Below, one piece after another: positions 34,932 through 43,634 of a stretch of 64,000 nt of DNA (position 1 is the first letter of the stretch; each line of letters starts with the position of its first letter). Source of the stretch: Sphingobacteriaceae bacterium (lineage in GTDB: Bacteria > Bacteroidota > Bacteroidia > B-17B0 > Aurantibacillaceae); assembly GCA_016705695.1 (NCBI GenBank), contig JADJLA010000002.1, forward strand, positions 372,001 to 436,000, in the 5' to 3' direction. The translations under genes were made by a program, and so were the position numbers. The notes under the pieces are model-generated. The model searched no databases. It was not told where the DNA came from and saw only the letters and a list, made by a program, of their open reading frames with translations.

Positions 34932-35885
34932 CTACTTCACACCTTTACCCGCAACCCACTCTTCAATATTATATTGATTGAGTTCGAAGTAATCTAGTTT
35001 TTTTACTACTACACCATTATCGATGTAATAGATCTGGGGCAAATGAGTTCCTGCCAAATTCACAAAGGTTTTTCCTAAGGCAAATGATGCAGGGATATCA
35101 TCGCATTTTGTATCTAAGTAAAAAGGCGCGAGGTTTTCTTTATCACCATTTAAAATAAAATAGATAGGAAGTTGAGGATCGTTCTTATAAATGAGTCTGA
35201 ATTTTTTTCCTGCAATTCTGCAATGTGCGCAGGTTAAACTTAAAAATGCCATCACGTGTTTTCCGGTTCGTAATTCCTTTTTGGGGATCTGTACTTTGCT
35301 TGTGTCCTCTGGTTTGTACAAAAGATCCATTTCTAAAGGATAATTTACCTCTTCGCCAAGATTATTAGATGAGTACGAAAAATTAACCGCGTTCAAAATA
35401 AACGGAACTACTATAGCAGTAACACCAAAAAAGGAAATAAATAATTTATTTAATTTCACCTTCCAACCGTGCCAGAAAAAATAAATTGGTAATGCCGCCA
35501 CGATCATGATCGCATTTTTTAGAATGGCTTTGGCCGGTGTCATATATAATCGCTCACCAAAACATCCGCAATTACTATCATTGCCGTTGATCATGATCTG
35601 AAACGCAAGGTAAATGCTAAAAAAGATGAGTAATCCAATTGTAAGCGGTAAAGTGAATTTGCGAAGATCATAATTGATGATGAGAAGAAATCCTATAAGG
35701 AATTCAAAACCAATTAAAAGTCGCGCAATAATAGGAGCTGTATACCAATTACCAATTCCCAGATCCACAAATGTAAATTCAAAGGTTTCAATAACCGGAT
35801 CGAGTTTGCTCCAGCCTGAATAGATGAATATTGCACCTAAGGCTATACTTAGCAACATCATTATTATTCTCAGGACAATTTTCAT
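34932..35885 (-). CDS. BT_3928-type DoxX family protein with C-terminal thioredoxin-like domain
   Basis: 317 residues from ATG 35885. The open frame extends to 35963, but TAAATTTG at 35892-35899 (minus strand) is a -7 box inside that extension, and MKIVLRIIMMLLSIALGAIF is a natural membrane start. Four N-terminal helices (to about 150) carry a DoxX/MauE-like pattern with GNDSNCGCFGERLYMTP between helices. The C-terminal region is thioredoxin-like with SLTCAHCRIAGKKFR (CAHC redox-type pair). Likely an inner-membrane quinone-linked redox protein with a periplasmic redox domain; substrate unknown. Confidence 0.85.
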   Translation of the reverse strand: MKIVLRIIMMLLSIALGAIFIYSGWSKLDPVIETFEFTFVDLGIGNWYTAPIIARLLIGFEFLIGFLLIINYDLRKFTLPLTIGLLIFFSIYLAFQIMINGNDSNCGCFGERLYMTPAKAILKNAIMIVAALPIYFFWHGWKVKLNKLFISFFGVTAIVVPFILNAVNFSYSSNNLGEEVNYPLEMDLLYKPEDTSKVQIPKKELRTGKHVMAFLSLTCAHCRIAGKKFRLIYKNDPQLPIYFILNGDKENLAPFYLDTKCDDIPASFALGKTFVNLAGTHLPQIYYIDNGVVVKKLDYFELNQYNIEEWVAGKGVK

Positions 35886-36237
35886 TGGATGCAAATTTAC
35901 TGAAATATCTTGCTTTACATTTATTTTCTTTACTAAATCCCTCAGGCGGAGAAGGCAGCCCATTTTGAAACATCATTCTTAAGCTACTACATTCCCACTT
36001 TCCAACCTCTTTTGAAGAACCACCTTCCTTTGAATACAAATCTTGCTCCGAAGACGCGTGCGCGGGCCTGGCGCTTCGTGTTAGGAGCGTTGCCCGTGCG
36101 GAGTCCCGATAGCTATCGGGATGAAGCGCCTTGATTTCTTTTGTTACTTTTCTTGATCAAGCAAGAAAAGTAAGTTCTAAAAATTTTGGTTCCTTTTTTA
36201 AAAGAACATTTATGTAAATAATGTCTAATTTAGCCCA
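35886..36237. repeat. 352-base divergent gap with nested palindromes
   Basis: The gap lies between the DoxX gene and idi. CCCGATAGCTATCGGG (36105-36120) is a perfect 16-base palindrome; GCGCTTC (36071-36077) and GAAGCGC (36123-36129) bracket it. A 12-bp perfect stem follows, TTACTTTTCTTG (36144-36155) with CAAGAAAAGTAA (36162-36173), loop ATCAAG. These resemble dispersed palindromic sequences I associate with many Bacteroidota genomes. The left part (35900-36040) carries the DoxX -7 box and nothing else I can identify. TAATTTAG (36226-36233) lies four bases before the idi ATG. Confidence 0.65.
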
Positions 36238-36741
36238 ATGCAAGAAGAAAAAGTAATACTCGTAGATGAACACGACAAGCCCATAGGCACCATGGGCAAA
36301 TTAGAAGTTCATCAAAAAGGCCTCTTGCATCGTGCATTTTCGATATTTATTTTTAACGATAAAGGCGAATTACTTTTGCAAAAACGTGCTTTAAGTAAAT
36401 ATCATAGCGCAGGCTTGTGGACCAATACCTGTTGTTCGCATCCAAAACCCAACGAAGAAACTTTAGCCGCTGCTAATCGTCGATTAAAAGAAGAAATGGG
36501 AATGGATACCATTCTTATTCATAAAACATCATTCATTTATAAAACTCCATTTGATAATGGACTTACTGAGCATGAGTTTGATCATGTATTTATTGGACAG
36601 TCGAATGAGAATCCAATTATTAATCCTGAAGAAGTGGATAGTTTTAAATGGTTGAGTTTGGAGAAAGTAAAAGAAGAGATAAAAAAGGATCCGAATGTTT
36701 TCACCTCCTGGTTTAAGATCGCATTACAAAAGGCATTTTGA
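36238..36741 (+). CDS. idi: Isopentenyl-diphosphate delta-isomerase, type I
   Basis: Interconverts isopentenyl and dimethylallyl diphosphate for isoprenoid synthesis in the cytosol. 167 residues. Catalytic Cys is in TNTCCSHP, catalytic Glu in EHEFDHVF, and the Nudix-type helix is LAAANRRLKEEMG. LLHRAFSIFIFN and LLQKRALSKYHSAGLW are further type I signatures. Complete and intact. The next gene follows after 43 bases. Confidence 0.96.
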   Translation: MQEEKVILVDEHDKPIGTMGKLEVHQKGLLHRAFSIFIFNDKGELLLQKRALSKYHSAGLWTNTCCSHPKPNEETLAAANRRLKEEMGMDTILIHKTSFIYKTPFDNGLTEHEFDHVFIGQSNENPIINPEEVDSFKWLSLEKVKEEIKKDPNVFTSWFKIALQKAF

Positions 36742-36784
36742 TTTTAGAATGTTTAAACCTAAATTCATAGTTTAAATTTCATTT

Positions 36785-38038
36785 ATGAAAAAATCGCTTC
36801 AAATTTTTTTCTTTCTTTCAATTTCTATTCTATCTAAAGCACAACCAAATTTTCCGCCCCCAACAGGCATTTACTGTAGTTGCCCTCCTACAACAACCAA
36901 TGTTAGTCTTCCGGGTTCGGTTGACCCTACTGTTGCGGCAAAACCTTTTGTAAAAGGAATATTAGTAAGGGCAAGTTGGGCTGACATGGAACCTAGTGAT
37001 AATTCGTACAATTGGACCTTGATCGATAATCAAATAACCGCGGCAAATTCTTTTGGTAAAAAAATATCGCTCGCAATTGGAGGTGGGCCAAATAGTCCCG
37101 CATGGATCTATACATTAGGTGTGCAAAGCCAAAGCTTCACCGTTCCTTTTACTGGAACTGTACCGGTTATTTGGGACGCGACTTTTTTAAACAAATGGAC
37201 CGAGTTTGTGAGAGCACTTGGAAACAAATACAAGAATGATACAACCATTCGACTTGTATATATAACTAATGGAACTGGCAATGGATTTGAAATGCAACTA
37301 CCATTTAATCCTACTCCTTCGTTTACTTCCATCTCTTATACAGATCAAAAAGTGATCAATTCATGGAAGCGCGTTATAGATACATTTAAAGTAGCATTCC
37401 CCAATCATTATCTTACTAACGATTTTCATCCGGTAAACAGCAGCAATGCCGTTGCAGATTCGGTTTATTTGTATGCACGAACAAAGTTACCTAATCGATA
37501 TGGCGCTAATGCCTGGTGGTGGACGCAAAATAACACAACACTTTACGCTTCTCAATATTCTATTTTACAACATTCAAGTAGTAATAATATTTTCAGTGGT
37601 GTTCAAATAGCCAGAAGCCATACAACCGATTCAGCATTATTTGGCGCGGGCGGCATTTACGGCGCTTTATCATTGGCCATAAGTAACAATGTTTGTTATT
37701 GGGAAGTTTGGAATCAGGATATAATTAATACAAAACTGAATGCACTATTCACCAATTCAACAACGTGCACAACCTTAACCGATATTCACAATAAACAAAA
37801 TGAGAACGAACAGATAGTTATTTATCCTAATCCTTGTAGTGGTCGAATAAGTTTATCCATTAAAACTACTGCTGAATTTATTCTTATTGATAGAATTGGA
37901 AAAATTGTGTTTAAAAAAATCATTACCGAAGATAATTCACAAAATATACAATTACCAATCCTCCCTTCCGGAGTTTATTTTGCCAGATTAGAAACTAATG
38001 GTCAATACCATTATAAAAAATTGATGATAGAATACTAA
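36785..38038 (+). CDS. Secreted T9SS type-A protein with glycoside-hydrolase-like barrel
   Basis: 417 residues. Signal peptide ends near LSKAQP. Residues about 40-330 look like a TIM-barrel glycoside hydrolase: GILVRASWADMEPSDNSYNW is similar to the first barrel strand of GH42/GH5-like proteins, followed by SLAIGGGPNSPAW and WTEFVRALGNKYKND. I cannot fix the catalytic acids or a family. The last 80 residues are a Por-type T9SS sorting domain (IVIYPNPCSGRISLSI, then LPSGVYFARLETN and KKLMIEY), so the protein is exported through the type IX system. TAAATTTC lies four bases before the ATG. Confidence 0.75.
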   Translation: MKKSLQIFFFLSISILSKAQPNFPPPTGIYCSCPPTTTNVSLPGSVDPTVAAKPFVKGILVRASWADMEPSDNSYNWTLIDNQITAANSFGKKISLAIGGGPNSPAWIYTLGVQSQSFTVPFTGTVPVIWDATFLNKWTEFVRALGNKYKNDTTIRLVYITNGTGNGFEMQLPFNPTPSFTSISYTDQKVINSWKRVIDTFKVAFPNHYLTNDFHPVNSSNAVADSVYLYARTKLPNRYGANAWWWTQNNTTLYASQYSILQHSSSNNIFSGVQIARSHTTDSALFGAGGIYGALSLAISNNVCYWEVWNQDIINTKLNALFTNSTTCTTLTDIHNKQNENEQIVIYPNPCSGRISLSIKTTAEFILIDRIGKIVFKKIITEDNSQNIQLPILPSGVYFARLETNGQYHYKKLMIEY

Positions 38039-38078
38039 TTAAATTATACTCCAATTTGAAATCATTAAATATTACCCC

Positions 38079-40184
38079 ATGCTAAAAAGATATTTTCTTG
38101 CACTTTATATTCTTATAGGATCAAGCGTATCGGCCCAACTAGGCACCGATTACGGCTTCAACTGCCAGTTCAATGCCAACGAACCCTTTACACGATTTAA
38201 ATGGGATGATGGCACATTTAAAACAAAACAGGTAAATGGTAATTTAGAATTGTCGTATACAAAAGATGGATCTATTTTTATTTCCGATTGGGCTGATATC
38301 AATTGGCAAAAACCCTTTAGCATTAAAACTTCTTTTAAATTAGAAAGCGGAAGTAACGATCGCAGTTTTGGAATTTTATGGGGCGCCACCGGTATTGACA
38401 ATGCTTATGTTTTTAAGATCAGCGATAACGGTATGTATACCTTTTTTAAATACGAAAAAGATAAATACGTGGAAATAAAAGCCTGGACGAGCTCGCCAAA
38501 CATTCTTCAAAATAAAAAAACAAATGTGGTAGAACTTAAAAGCGAAAAAAATGTTTACAATTTTTATGTAAATGGCGCGCTTACATACACGCACGCAGCT
38601 TTACCATTTTATGGCTTAGTACATGGCTACTTGGTTGTGGGGCCTATAACCGTTGCATCCGATTATTATATCATCAACCAAAAACAAACCGATAAAATAA
38701 ATTTAATAGAGGACGCTAATAATTTTGGTCAAAAAGTAAAACTAAGTGCGGCTATCAACTCAGAAGATGATGAATTATGTCCTGTGATCTCTTACGACGA
38801 AAGAACACTTTACGTTGCTCGTAAAAAAGCATCTTACTACGAGAACACAAGCTATGATGATGATATTTGGTATGCCAATTACAATGTAAAAGACAGTACT
38901 TGGGGAGCTTTAATGAATATTGGAAAGCCTTTGAATAATAAAACAAACAATTTTGTTCAATACGTTAGTCCCGACAACAATAGTTTGATCGTAGGAAATC
39001 AATACACTAGTTTGGGCGAATATAAAGCTCCGGGGTATTCCATCACTCATCGCACCGCCCATGGTTGGACAATACCAAAGCCATTGACCATAAAGAACTA
39101 TTACAATAAAAGTAATTATAACGAGATCTGTTTATCGCCCAATGGAAAAGTAATGTTACTCACTGCGCAGCGCGACGAAACACAAGGCTTTAAAGATATT
39201 TATGTTTCGTTTTTACATTCAGATAGCACTTGGAGCGAACCAAAGAATGTTGGTAATGTTGTAAATACGTTTGCAAACGAAACTAGTCCTTTTATTGGGG
39301 CCGACGGTGTAACCTTATATTATTCTACTTGCGGTCATCCGGGATTTGGCGGTAATGATATTTTTATGACCAAACGTTTGGATGAAACTTGGACGAATTG
39401 GAGCAAACCAAAAAATTTAGGTCCTAAAATAAATTCAAAAAAATGGGACGCCTATTATACAATACCTGCATCTGGCAAAACAGCGTATTTAGTTCAAGAA
39501 GATGGCACGAATAATAATGTGTACACTATCAAACAACCAGAATCAGCCAGGCCAGATCCAATTGTTTTAATTAGAGGGAACGTATTTAATTCGGAAACAA
39601 AAGAACATATGCAGGCTAATATCAGTTATAGCGAACTAGGTTCGAAAACAATATTAGGACATCTAAATTCTAATCCAAAAACCGGAGAGTTTATGATAGC
39701 ACTGCCTAGAGGAAAAAAATATTCGTTCACTGCAAACAAGCAACATTTTTTAGCGGTGCATGAGAATATTGACTTAGTTAACTTAAAAAGCTACGAAGAA
39801 AAAGAAATAGATCTTTATTTAACGCCTATTAAAAAAGGAGAGAAATTGGTATTGAACAATTTATTTTTCAAAGCTAACACAGCAGATATTTTACCTGAGT
39901 CGCACGAAGAGTTAGATAAGATCGTTGAAGTTTTGAAATTGAATCGTAGTTTAAAGATTGAAGTATCGGGACATACCAGCAAGAACAATTCAAAACCTGA
40001 GTGGAATATGAATCTCTCTCAAAACAGGGCAAATTCGGTAAAGAACTATTTTGTTGAAAAGGGAATTAGCGAAGCGCGTATCAATGCTGTTGGTTACGGA
40101 AACACAAAACCCATCATTGCAGGAATGGATGAGTCTACTCTAGCTAAGAACAGAAGGGTTGAGTTGGAGATCTTGGAGAATTAA
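38079..40184 (+). CDS. OmpA-family protein with PD40-like propeller
   Basis: 701 residues with a signal peptide ending near VSAQLG. Residues 20-195 form a LamG-like beta-sandwich (FSIKTSFKLESGSNDRSFGI). Residues about 210-480 contain WD40-like PD40 repeats (LCPVISYDERTLYVARK, EICLSPNGKVMLLTAQ, NETSPFIGADGVTLYYST). A carboxypeptidase-regulatory-like domain follows (GNVFNSETKEHMQANISY), then an OmpA peptidoglycan-binding domain (LVLNNLFFKANTADILPES, SQNRANSVKNYFVEKG). The outline resembles PorE/TamL-type envelope proteins of the phylum, with an added LamG-like domain. Its stop overlaps that of the convergent monooxygenase gene. Confidence 0.88.
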   Translation: MLKRYFLALYILIGSSVSAQLGTDYGFNCQFNANEPFTRFKWDDGTFKTKQVNGNLELSYTKDGSIFISDWADINWQKPFSIKTSFKLESGSNDRSFGILWGATGIDNAYVFKISDNGMYTFFKYEKDKYVEIKAWTSSPNILQNKKTNVVELKSEKNVYNFYVNGALTYTHAALPFYGLVHGYLVVGPITVASDYYIINQKQTDKINLIEDANNFGQKVKLSAAINSEDDELCPVISYDERTLYVARKKASYYENTSYDDDIWYANYNVKDSTWGALMNIGKPLNNKTNNFVQYVSPDNNSLIVGNQYTSLGEYKAPGYSITHRTAHGWTIPKPLTIKNYYNKSNYNEICLSPNGKVMLLTAQRDETQGFKDIYVSFLHSDSTWSEPKNVGNVVNTFANETSPFIGADGVTLYYSTCGHPGFGGNDIFMTKRLDETWTNWSKPKNLGPKINSKKWDAYYTIPASGKTAYLVQEDGTNNNVYTIKQPESARPDPIVLIRGNVFNSETKEHMQANISYSELGSKTILGHLNSNPKTGEFMIALPRGKKYSFTANKQHFLAVHENIDLVNLKSYEEKEIDLYLTPIKKGEKLVLNNLFFKANTADILPESHEELDKIVEVLKLNRSLKIEVSGHTSKNNSKPEWNMNLSQNRANSVKNYFVEKGISEARINAVGYGNTKPIIAGMDESTLAKNRRVELEILEN

Positions 40185-40471
40185 AACTTCACTTCCTTCA
40201 CCGACCAAGCATGTGGCTTTTCATTAAAAAGTGGCTTTACCCTACTCCATACAGAACTGAATAATTCCGAATCGCGGTATTTATTTAAATGGGTTTCTGA
40301 TTCCCAAAGACTGTATGTGAAAAATATATTTGGTTCATTTTCACCTTGCAATAATTCCACGTGATTACATCCTTCAAAACCGCGGATCAAATTCCAATTA
40401 GCTTTGTACACTGCTAAAAAATCATTTACCTTTTCAGGAGCAAAACTCATTTTTACAATTCGCTTTATCAT
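40181..40471 (-). CDS. Antibiotic biosynthesis monooxygenase (ABM) domain protein
   Basis: 96 residues forming one ferredoxin-like ABM domain: IKRIVKMSFAPEKVNDFLAV, GCNHVELLQGENEPNIFFTY, and SLWESETHLNKYRDSELF. Such small dimeric proteins are heme-degrading or quinol monooxygenases, or have unknown roles. It overlaps the upstream SAM hydrolase gene by four bases and the convergent OmpA gene by four bases at their stop codons. Confidence 0.88.
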   Translation of the reverse strand: MIKRIVKMSFAPEKVNDFLAVYKANWNLIRGFEGCNHVELLQGENEPNIFFTYSLWESETHLNKYRDSELFSSVWSRVKPLFNEKPHAWSVKEVKF

Positions 40472-41286
40472 TCGAATTCTATTAATAAATTAAAATCAAA
40501 TTCTTTTCCTATTTGCCTTGGATGCAACATTTGGTAGGCGCTTTTTCCGTTAATGGCGATCTCTAATAACCCAAATGAATTAAACATGGCCAGCACTTCT
40601 CCAAATTTTACATCGTCGTAGGTATCACTTATTTTTTCGATCACGGCGCCCGGTAAAATAATAGAAAAATTACGCTTGCCTCTTGCTTTCTCAAAATCCT
40701 CGCGCGTAACATTGGTGATCACATTTCCATAATCATCGGTATAAATATTCTTTCCGCGTAATTGATCCTCGTTCTTATAACTATTAAATTGAAATGCTTT
40801 GTAATAATCATCAGTTACTGCCGCAATATCTTTGATGGGTTTTTTTTGTGATAAATGCGCTGCAATATCTACAAATACATCCTTCATAAAGAACTGATGT
40901 TGCTCTTTATTATCAAAATAAATTTGATACACTGGCTCACTAAATGCTTCATCAATTAACGAGATCAAACCATTATCCAAACAAATAAGATATTGGTCTT
41001 TGTATTTAGTAAGTAAATACCGCGTATTATCAATTCCTTTATTGTTTTGATTAAGCTGACTATTGTTCACAATAAGCTTTACCGCCACCAAATGAATGGT
41101 ATCTTTTGGAAAATACGTTAAAGAATGTTTTAAAATGAAGGCCGCGTCGGAAATAGCGTTATTACGAACGTCGCAAGCTAGGTCAACCAAAGTAATATCC
41201 TTAATTTTGGCATACAGATTTGCCTTTACGATACCGAGGTAAGGATCGCGATAACCCAGATCTGTTGTTAGTGTTACAATAGCCAA
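40468..41286 (-). CDS. SAM hydroxide adenosyltransferase (DUF62 family)
   Basis: 272 residues of the DUF62 family, whose members split S-adenosylmethionine to adenosine and methionine by activating water, and are related to fluorinase and chlorinase. Signatures: TLTTDLGYRDPYLGIVKA at the N-terminus and YTDDYGNVITNV in the C-terminal domain. The start is TTG at 41286, as no ATG precedes the conserved N-terminus; TATTTTTG (41298-41291 on the minus strand) lies four bases upstream. It is divergent from phoH. A halogenase role is unlikely given the family spread, but the residues that decide this cannot be judged by eye. Confidence 0.88.
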   Translation of the reverse strand: MAIVTLTTDLGYRDPYLGIVKANLYAKIKDITLVDLACDVRNNAISDAAFILKHSLTYFPKDTIHLVAVKLIVNNSQLNQNNKGIDNTRYLLTKYKDQYLICLDNGLISLIDEAFSEPVYQIYFDNKEQHQFFMKDVFVDIAAHLSQKKPIKDIAAVTDDYYKAFQFNSYKNEDQLRGKNIYTDDYGNVITNVTREDFEKARGKRNFSIILPGAVIEKISDTYDDVKFGEVLAMFNSFGLLEIAINGKSAYQMLHPRQIGKEFDFNLLIEFE

Positions 41287-41290
41287 TGTT

Positions 41291-41298
41291 CAAAAATA
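41291..41298 (-). promoter_or_regulatory. Candidate -7 box of the SAM hydrolase gene
   Basis: TATTTTTG on the minus strand ends four bases before the TTG start at 41286, suggesting a very short or absent leader. No TTG at -33 distance. Confidence 0.45.
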
Positions 41299-41366
41299 AA
41301 TATTATTCTTGGCTAAGTTTTTTTTAAAATTGAATTTGATTAACAGCTTTATAAACAAAACACACA

Positions 41367-42322
41367 TTGGGAGAGAAATTAATTACACTGGATGCAATTG
41401 ACCCTGTTGAGATCTACGGCGTGAACGACGTAAAACTAAACATCATAAAAAATATTTTCCTAAACTTAAACTGATCGCACGTGGGTATTCGCTAAAAGTT
41501 CTGGGTGATGAATCGGAAATTTCACGATTTGAGAAGAAAATGGAGCTTATGGTGGATTATTACCACAAAAGCGGTGTTTTAACTGATAACGCTATTGAGC
41601 GTTTATTGGGACAGACAGGAGATAACATCATTGAAGCCAAGGAAGATGCGCTGAATAACGACATTATTTTATTTGGGAATAATGGTTTGGTTGTAAAAGC
41701 CAAAACAGAGAATCAACGACGAATGATGCGTTCTATTTTAAAAAACGACATGCTTTTTGCAGTTGGTCCGGCCGGAACAGGGAAAACCTATACCGCTGTT
41801 GCTTTGGCAGTAAGAGCATTAAAGAACAAAGAAGTAAAACGCATTATTTTAACTCGTCCTGCTGTTGAAGCCGGAGAGAATTTAGGATTTTTACCCGGAG
41901 ACCTGAAAGAGAAATTGGATCCATACATGCAACCGTTGTACGATGCCTTGTTTGAAATGATCCCTCAAGATAAATTGAATCAATACATCGAAAATCGCAC
42001 CATACAAATTGCACCTTTAGCGTTCATGAGAGGAAGAACACTGGATAATGCCTTTGTAATATTGGATGAAGCGCAAAACACAACCGAAAGTCAAATGAAA
42101 ATGTTTTTAACTCGTATGGGAGCCAGTGCCAAATTTATTGTTACCGGCGATCCAAGCCAGGTTGATCTTCCAACAAAACAGCCTAGCGGACTATTTCAGG
42201 CAGTTCGCATCTTGAAAAATGTAGAAGGTATTGAGGTGATAGAGCTCGACAACACCGATGTGATCCGCCATAAATTAGTTCGCGCTATTATTGATAAATA
42301 CGATGCTTCACCAAAAAACTAA
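41367..42322 (+). pseudogene. phoH: PhoH family ATPase, frameshifted by one missing base
   Basis: The 3' frame (41540-42322 from its first ATG) has the P-loop GPAGTGKTYTA and Walker B VILDEAQNT but lacks the usual N-terminus. The missing part is present in another frame from TTG 41367: GEKLITLDAIDPVEIYGVND, then LNIIKN and a stop at 41472. Adding one A to the A6 run at 41447-41452 gives NIIKKYFPKLKLIARGYSLK continuing into the long frame, for 318 residues, the normal PhoH length. An in-frame stop at 41352 leaves TTG as the only start. The run also forms an in-phase A-AAA-AAT heptamer, a possible slippery site. PhoH-type ATPases have proposed roles in RNA metabolism. Confidence 0.92.
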
Positions 42323-42330
42323 TACATTTG
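42323..42330 (+). promoter_or_regulatory. Candidate -7 box of gmhA
   Basis: TACATTTG matches TAnnTTTG, begins immediately after the phoH stop codon and ends four bases before the gmhA ATG at 42335. No TTG at -33 distance. Confidence 0.45.
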
Positions 42331-42334
42331 TAGT

Positions 42335-42916
42335 ATGATCCCTTTTATTCAAACAAAAATACAATCATCCATTACTCTTAAAACAACCGTAATGAATGAT
42401 AAAGCAATTTTAAATTCGGTTAACGAAGCCATTGCCAAAATAAGTGCTGCCTATAAAAACAAAAATAAAGTTTTATGGTGCGGTAATGGCGGTAGCGCTG
42501 CCGACGCGCAACATTTGGCTGCGGAATTAAGCGGACGTTTTTATTATGATCGTCCCCCTTTATTTTCGGAAGCATTACACGTAAATACAAGTTATACCAC
42601 AGCAGTTGCCAACGATTATAGCTACGATGTAATTTATAGCCGATTGGTAAAAGCTATGTGCGTAAAAGGAGATATCTTGATAGGATTAAGCACCAGCGGC
42701 AATAGTGCCAACGTTGTAAAAGCATTTGAAGAAGCGCGCAACATGGGTGTGATAACGATTGGTTTTACAGGAGAAACAGGCGGAAAAATGAAACCCTTTA
42801 GCGATATTTTAATAAATATTCCAAGCACCGATACACCACGCATTCAAGAATGCCATATGTTATTAGGACATACCATTTGCGAAGTTGTGGAAATGAATTT
42901 GTTTCCAAAGAAATAA
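42335..42916 (+). CDS. gmhA: D-sedoheptulose 7-phosphate isomerase
   Basis: Converts sedoheptulose 7-phosphate to D-glycero-D-manno-heptose 7-phosphate, the first step of heptose-nucleotide synthesis. 193 residues with a SIS fold: VLWCGNGGSAADAQHLAAEL, LIGLSTSGNSANVVKAFEEA, and LINIPSTDTPRIQECHMLLG carrying the catalytic Glu/His. The N-terminal helix before residue 20 fits GmhA, so ATG 42335 is preferred to the internal Met20. First gene of a heptose cassette; the next starts one base after its stop. Confidence 0.93.
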   Translation: MIPFIQTKIQSSITLKTTVMNDKAILNSVNEAIAKISAAYKNKNKVLWCGNGGSAADAQHLAAELSGRFYYDRPPLFSEALHVNTSYTTAVANDYSYDVIYSRLVKAMCVKGDILIGLSTSGNSANVVKAFEEARNMGVITIGFTGETGGKMKPFSDILINIPSTDTPRIQECHMLLGHTICEVVEMNLFPKK

Positions 42917-42917
42917 A

Positions 42918-43634
42918 ATGGAGATAAAAACCGCCATTATACTTGCCGGAGGATTCGGTACTCGCCTACAAACTGTTGTAAACGATGTTCCCAAACCAAT
43001 GGCCCCAATAAATGGCATTCCCTTTTTATCCTACCAATTAAACTATTTAAAACATTACGGAATTGACACCGTCATTCTTTCGGTTGGTTATTTGCACGAA
43101 AAAATAACGTCGTTTTACAAAAACGAATTTAATGGCTTGAAATTAAGTTACGTGGTAGAAGACGAACCGCTTGGTACAGGCGGAGGAATAAGAAAAGCCA
43201 TGGAACTATGCAAAGACGTTGAAGCTTTGGCATTGAATGGTGATTCATTTTTTGATATTGACCTACATAAATTCCAACAATACCACGAATTTAAAAATGC
43301 TTCATTCTCCCTTGCGTTAAGAAAAGTGGAAAATGCTTCTCGCTATGGCTGTATTGAAATTGAAAATAATAATCGCATTACTTCTTTTCAAGAAAAAAGC
43401 GATACACCCGAAGCGGGCTCAATAAATGCGGGCGTTTACATTTTAGACCGAAAATTATTTTTACAACATACACCGGCCTATACAAAGTTCTCGATTGAAA
43501 AAGATTTTTTTGAAAAAGAGATCCCTGTATTACCAATTTATGGTTTTGAATTTGATGGTTATTTTATAGATATCGGAATTCCTGAAGATTACACAAAAGC
43601 ACAACATGACCTTAAAGGATCTAAATATAACTAA
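42918..43634 (+). CDS. hddC: Heptose-1-phosphate nucleotidyltransferase (HddC-like)
   Basis: 238 residues of the NTP-transferase fold. IILAGGFGTRLQTVVNDVPKP is the nucleotide-binding loop, and LALNGDSFFDIDL carries the metal-binding Asp. Between gmhA and gmhB the likely reaction is D-glycero-alpha-D-manno-heptose 1-phosphate plus GTP giving GDP-heptose; this substrate is inferred from context, as related enzymes use other sugar phosphates. Its end overlaps gmhB by 29 bases. Confidence 0.87.
   Translation: MEIKTAIILAGGFGTRLQTVVNDVPKPMAPINGIPFLSYQLNYLKHYGIDTVILSVGYLHEKITSFYKNEFNGLKLSYVVEDEPLGTGGGIRKAMELCKDVEALALNGDSFFDIDLHKFQQYHEFKNASFSLALRKVENASRYGCIEIENNNRITSFQEKSDTPEAGSINAGVYILDRKLFLQHTPAYTKFSIEKDFFEKEIPVLPIYGFEFDGYFIDIGIPEDYTKAQHDLKGSKYN

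Noticed and set aside
40468..41286. Fluorinase or chlorinase
   Set aside because: The protein fits the widespread DUF62 SAM hydrolase group, and no halometabolite genes are near; residue-level proof would need a structural alignment.
41440..41474. Programmed -1 frameshifting as the main explanation for the split phoH
   Set aside because: The heptamer fits, but four other genes in the window have indels of mixed direction without a slippery site, so error is more likely; kept only as an alternative.
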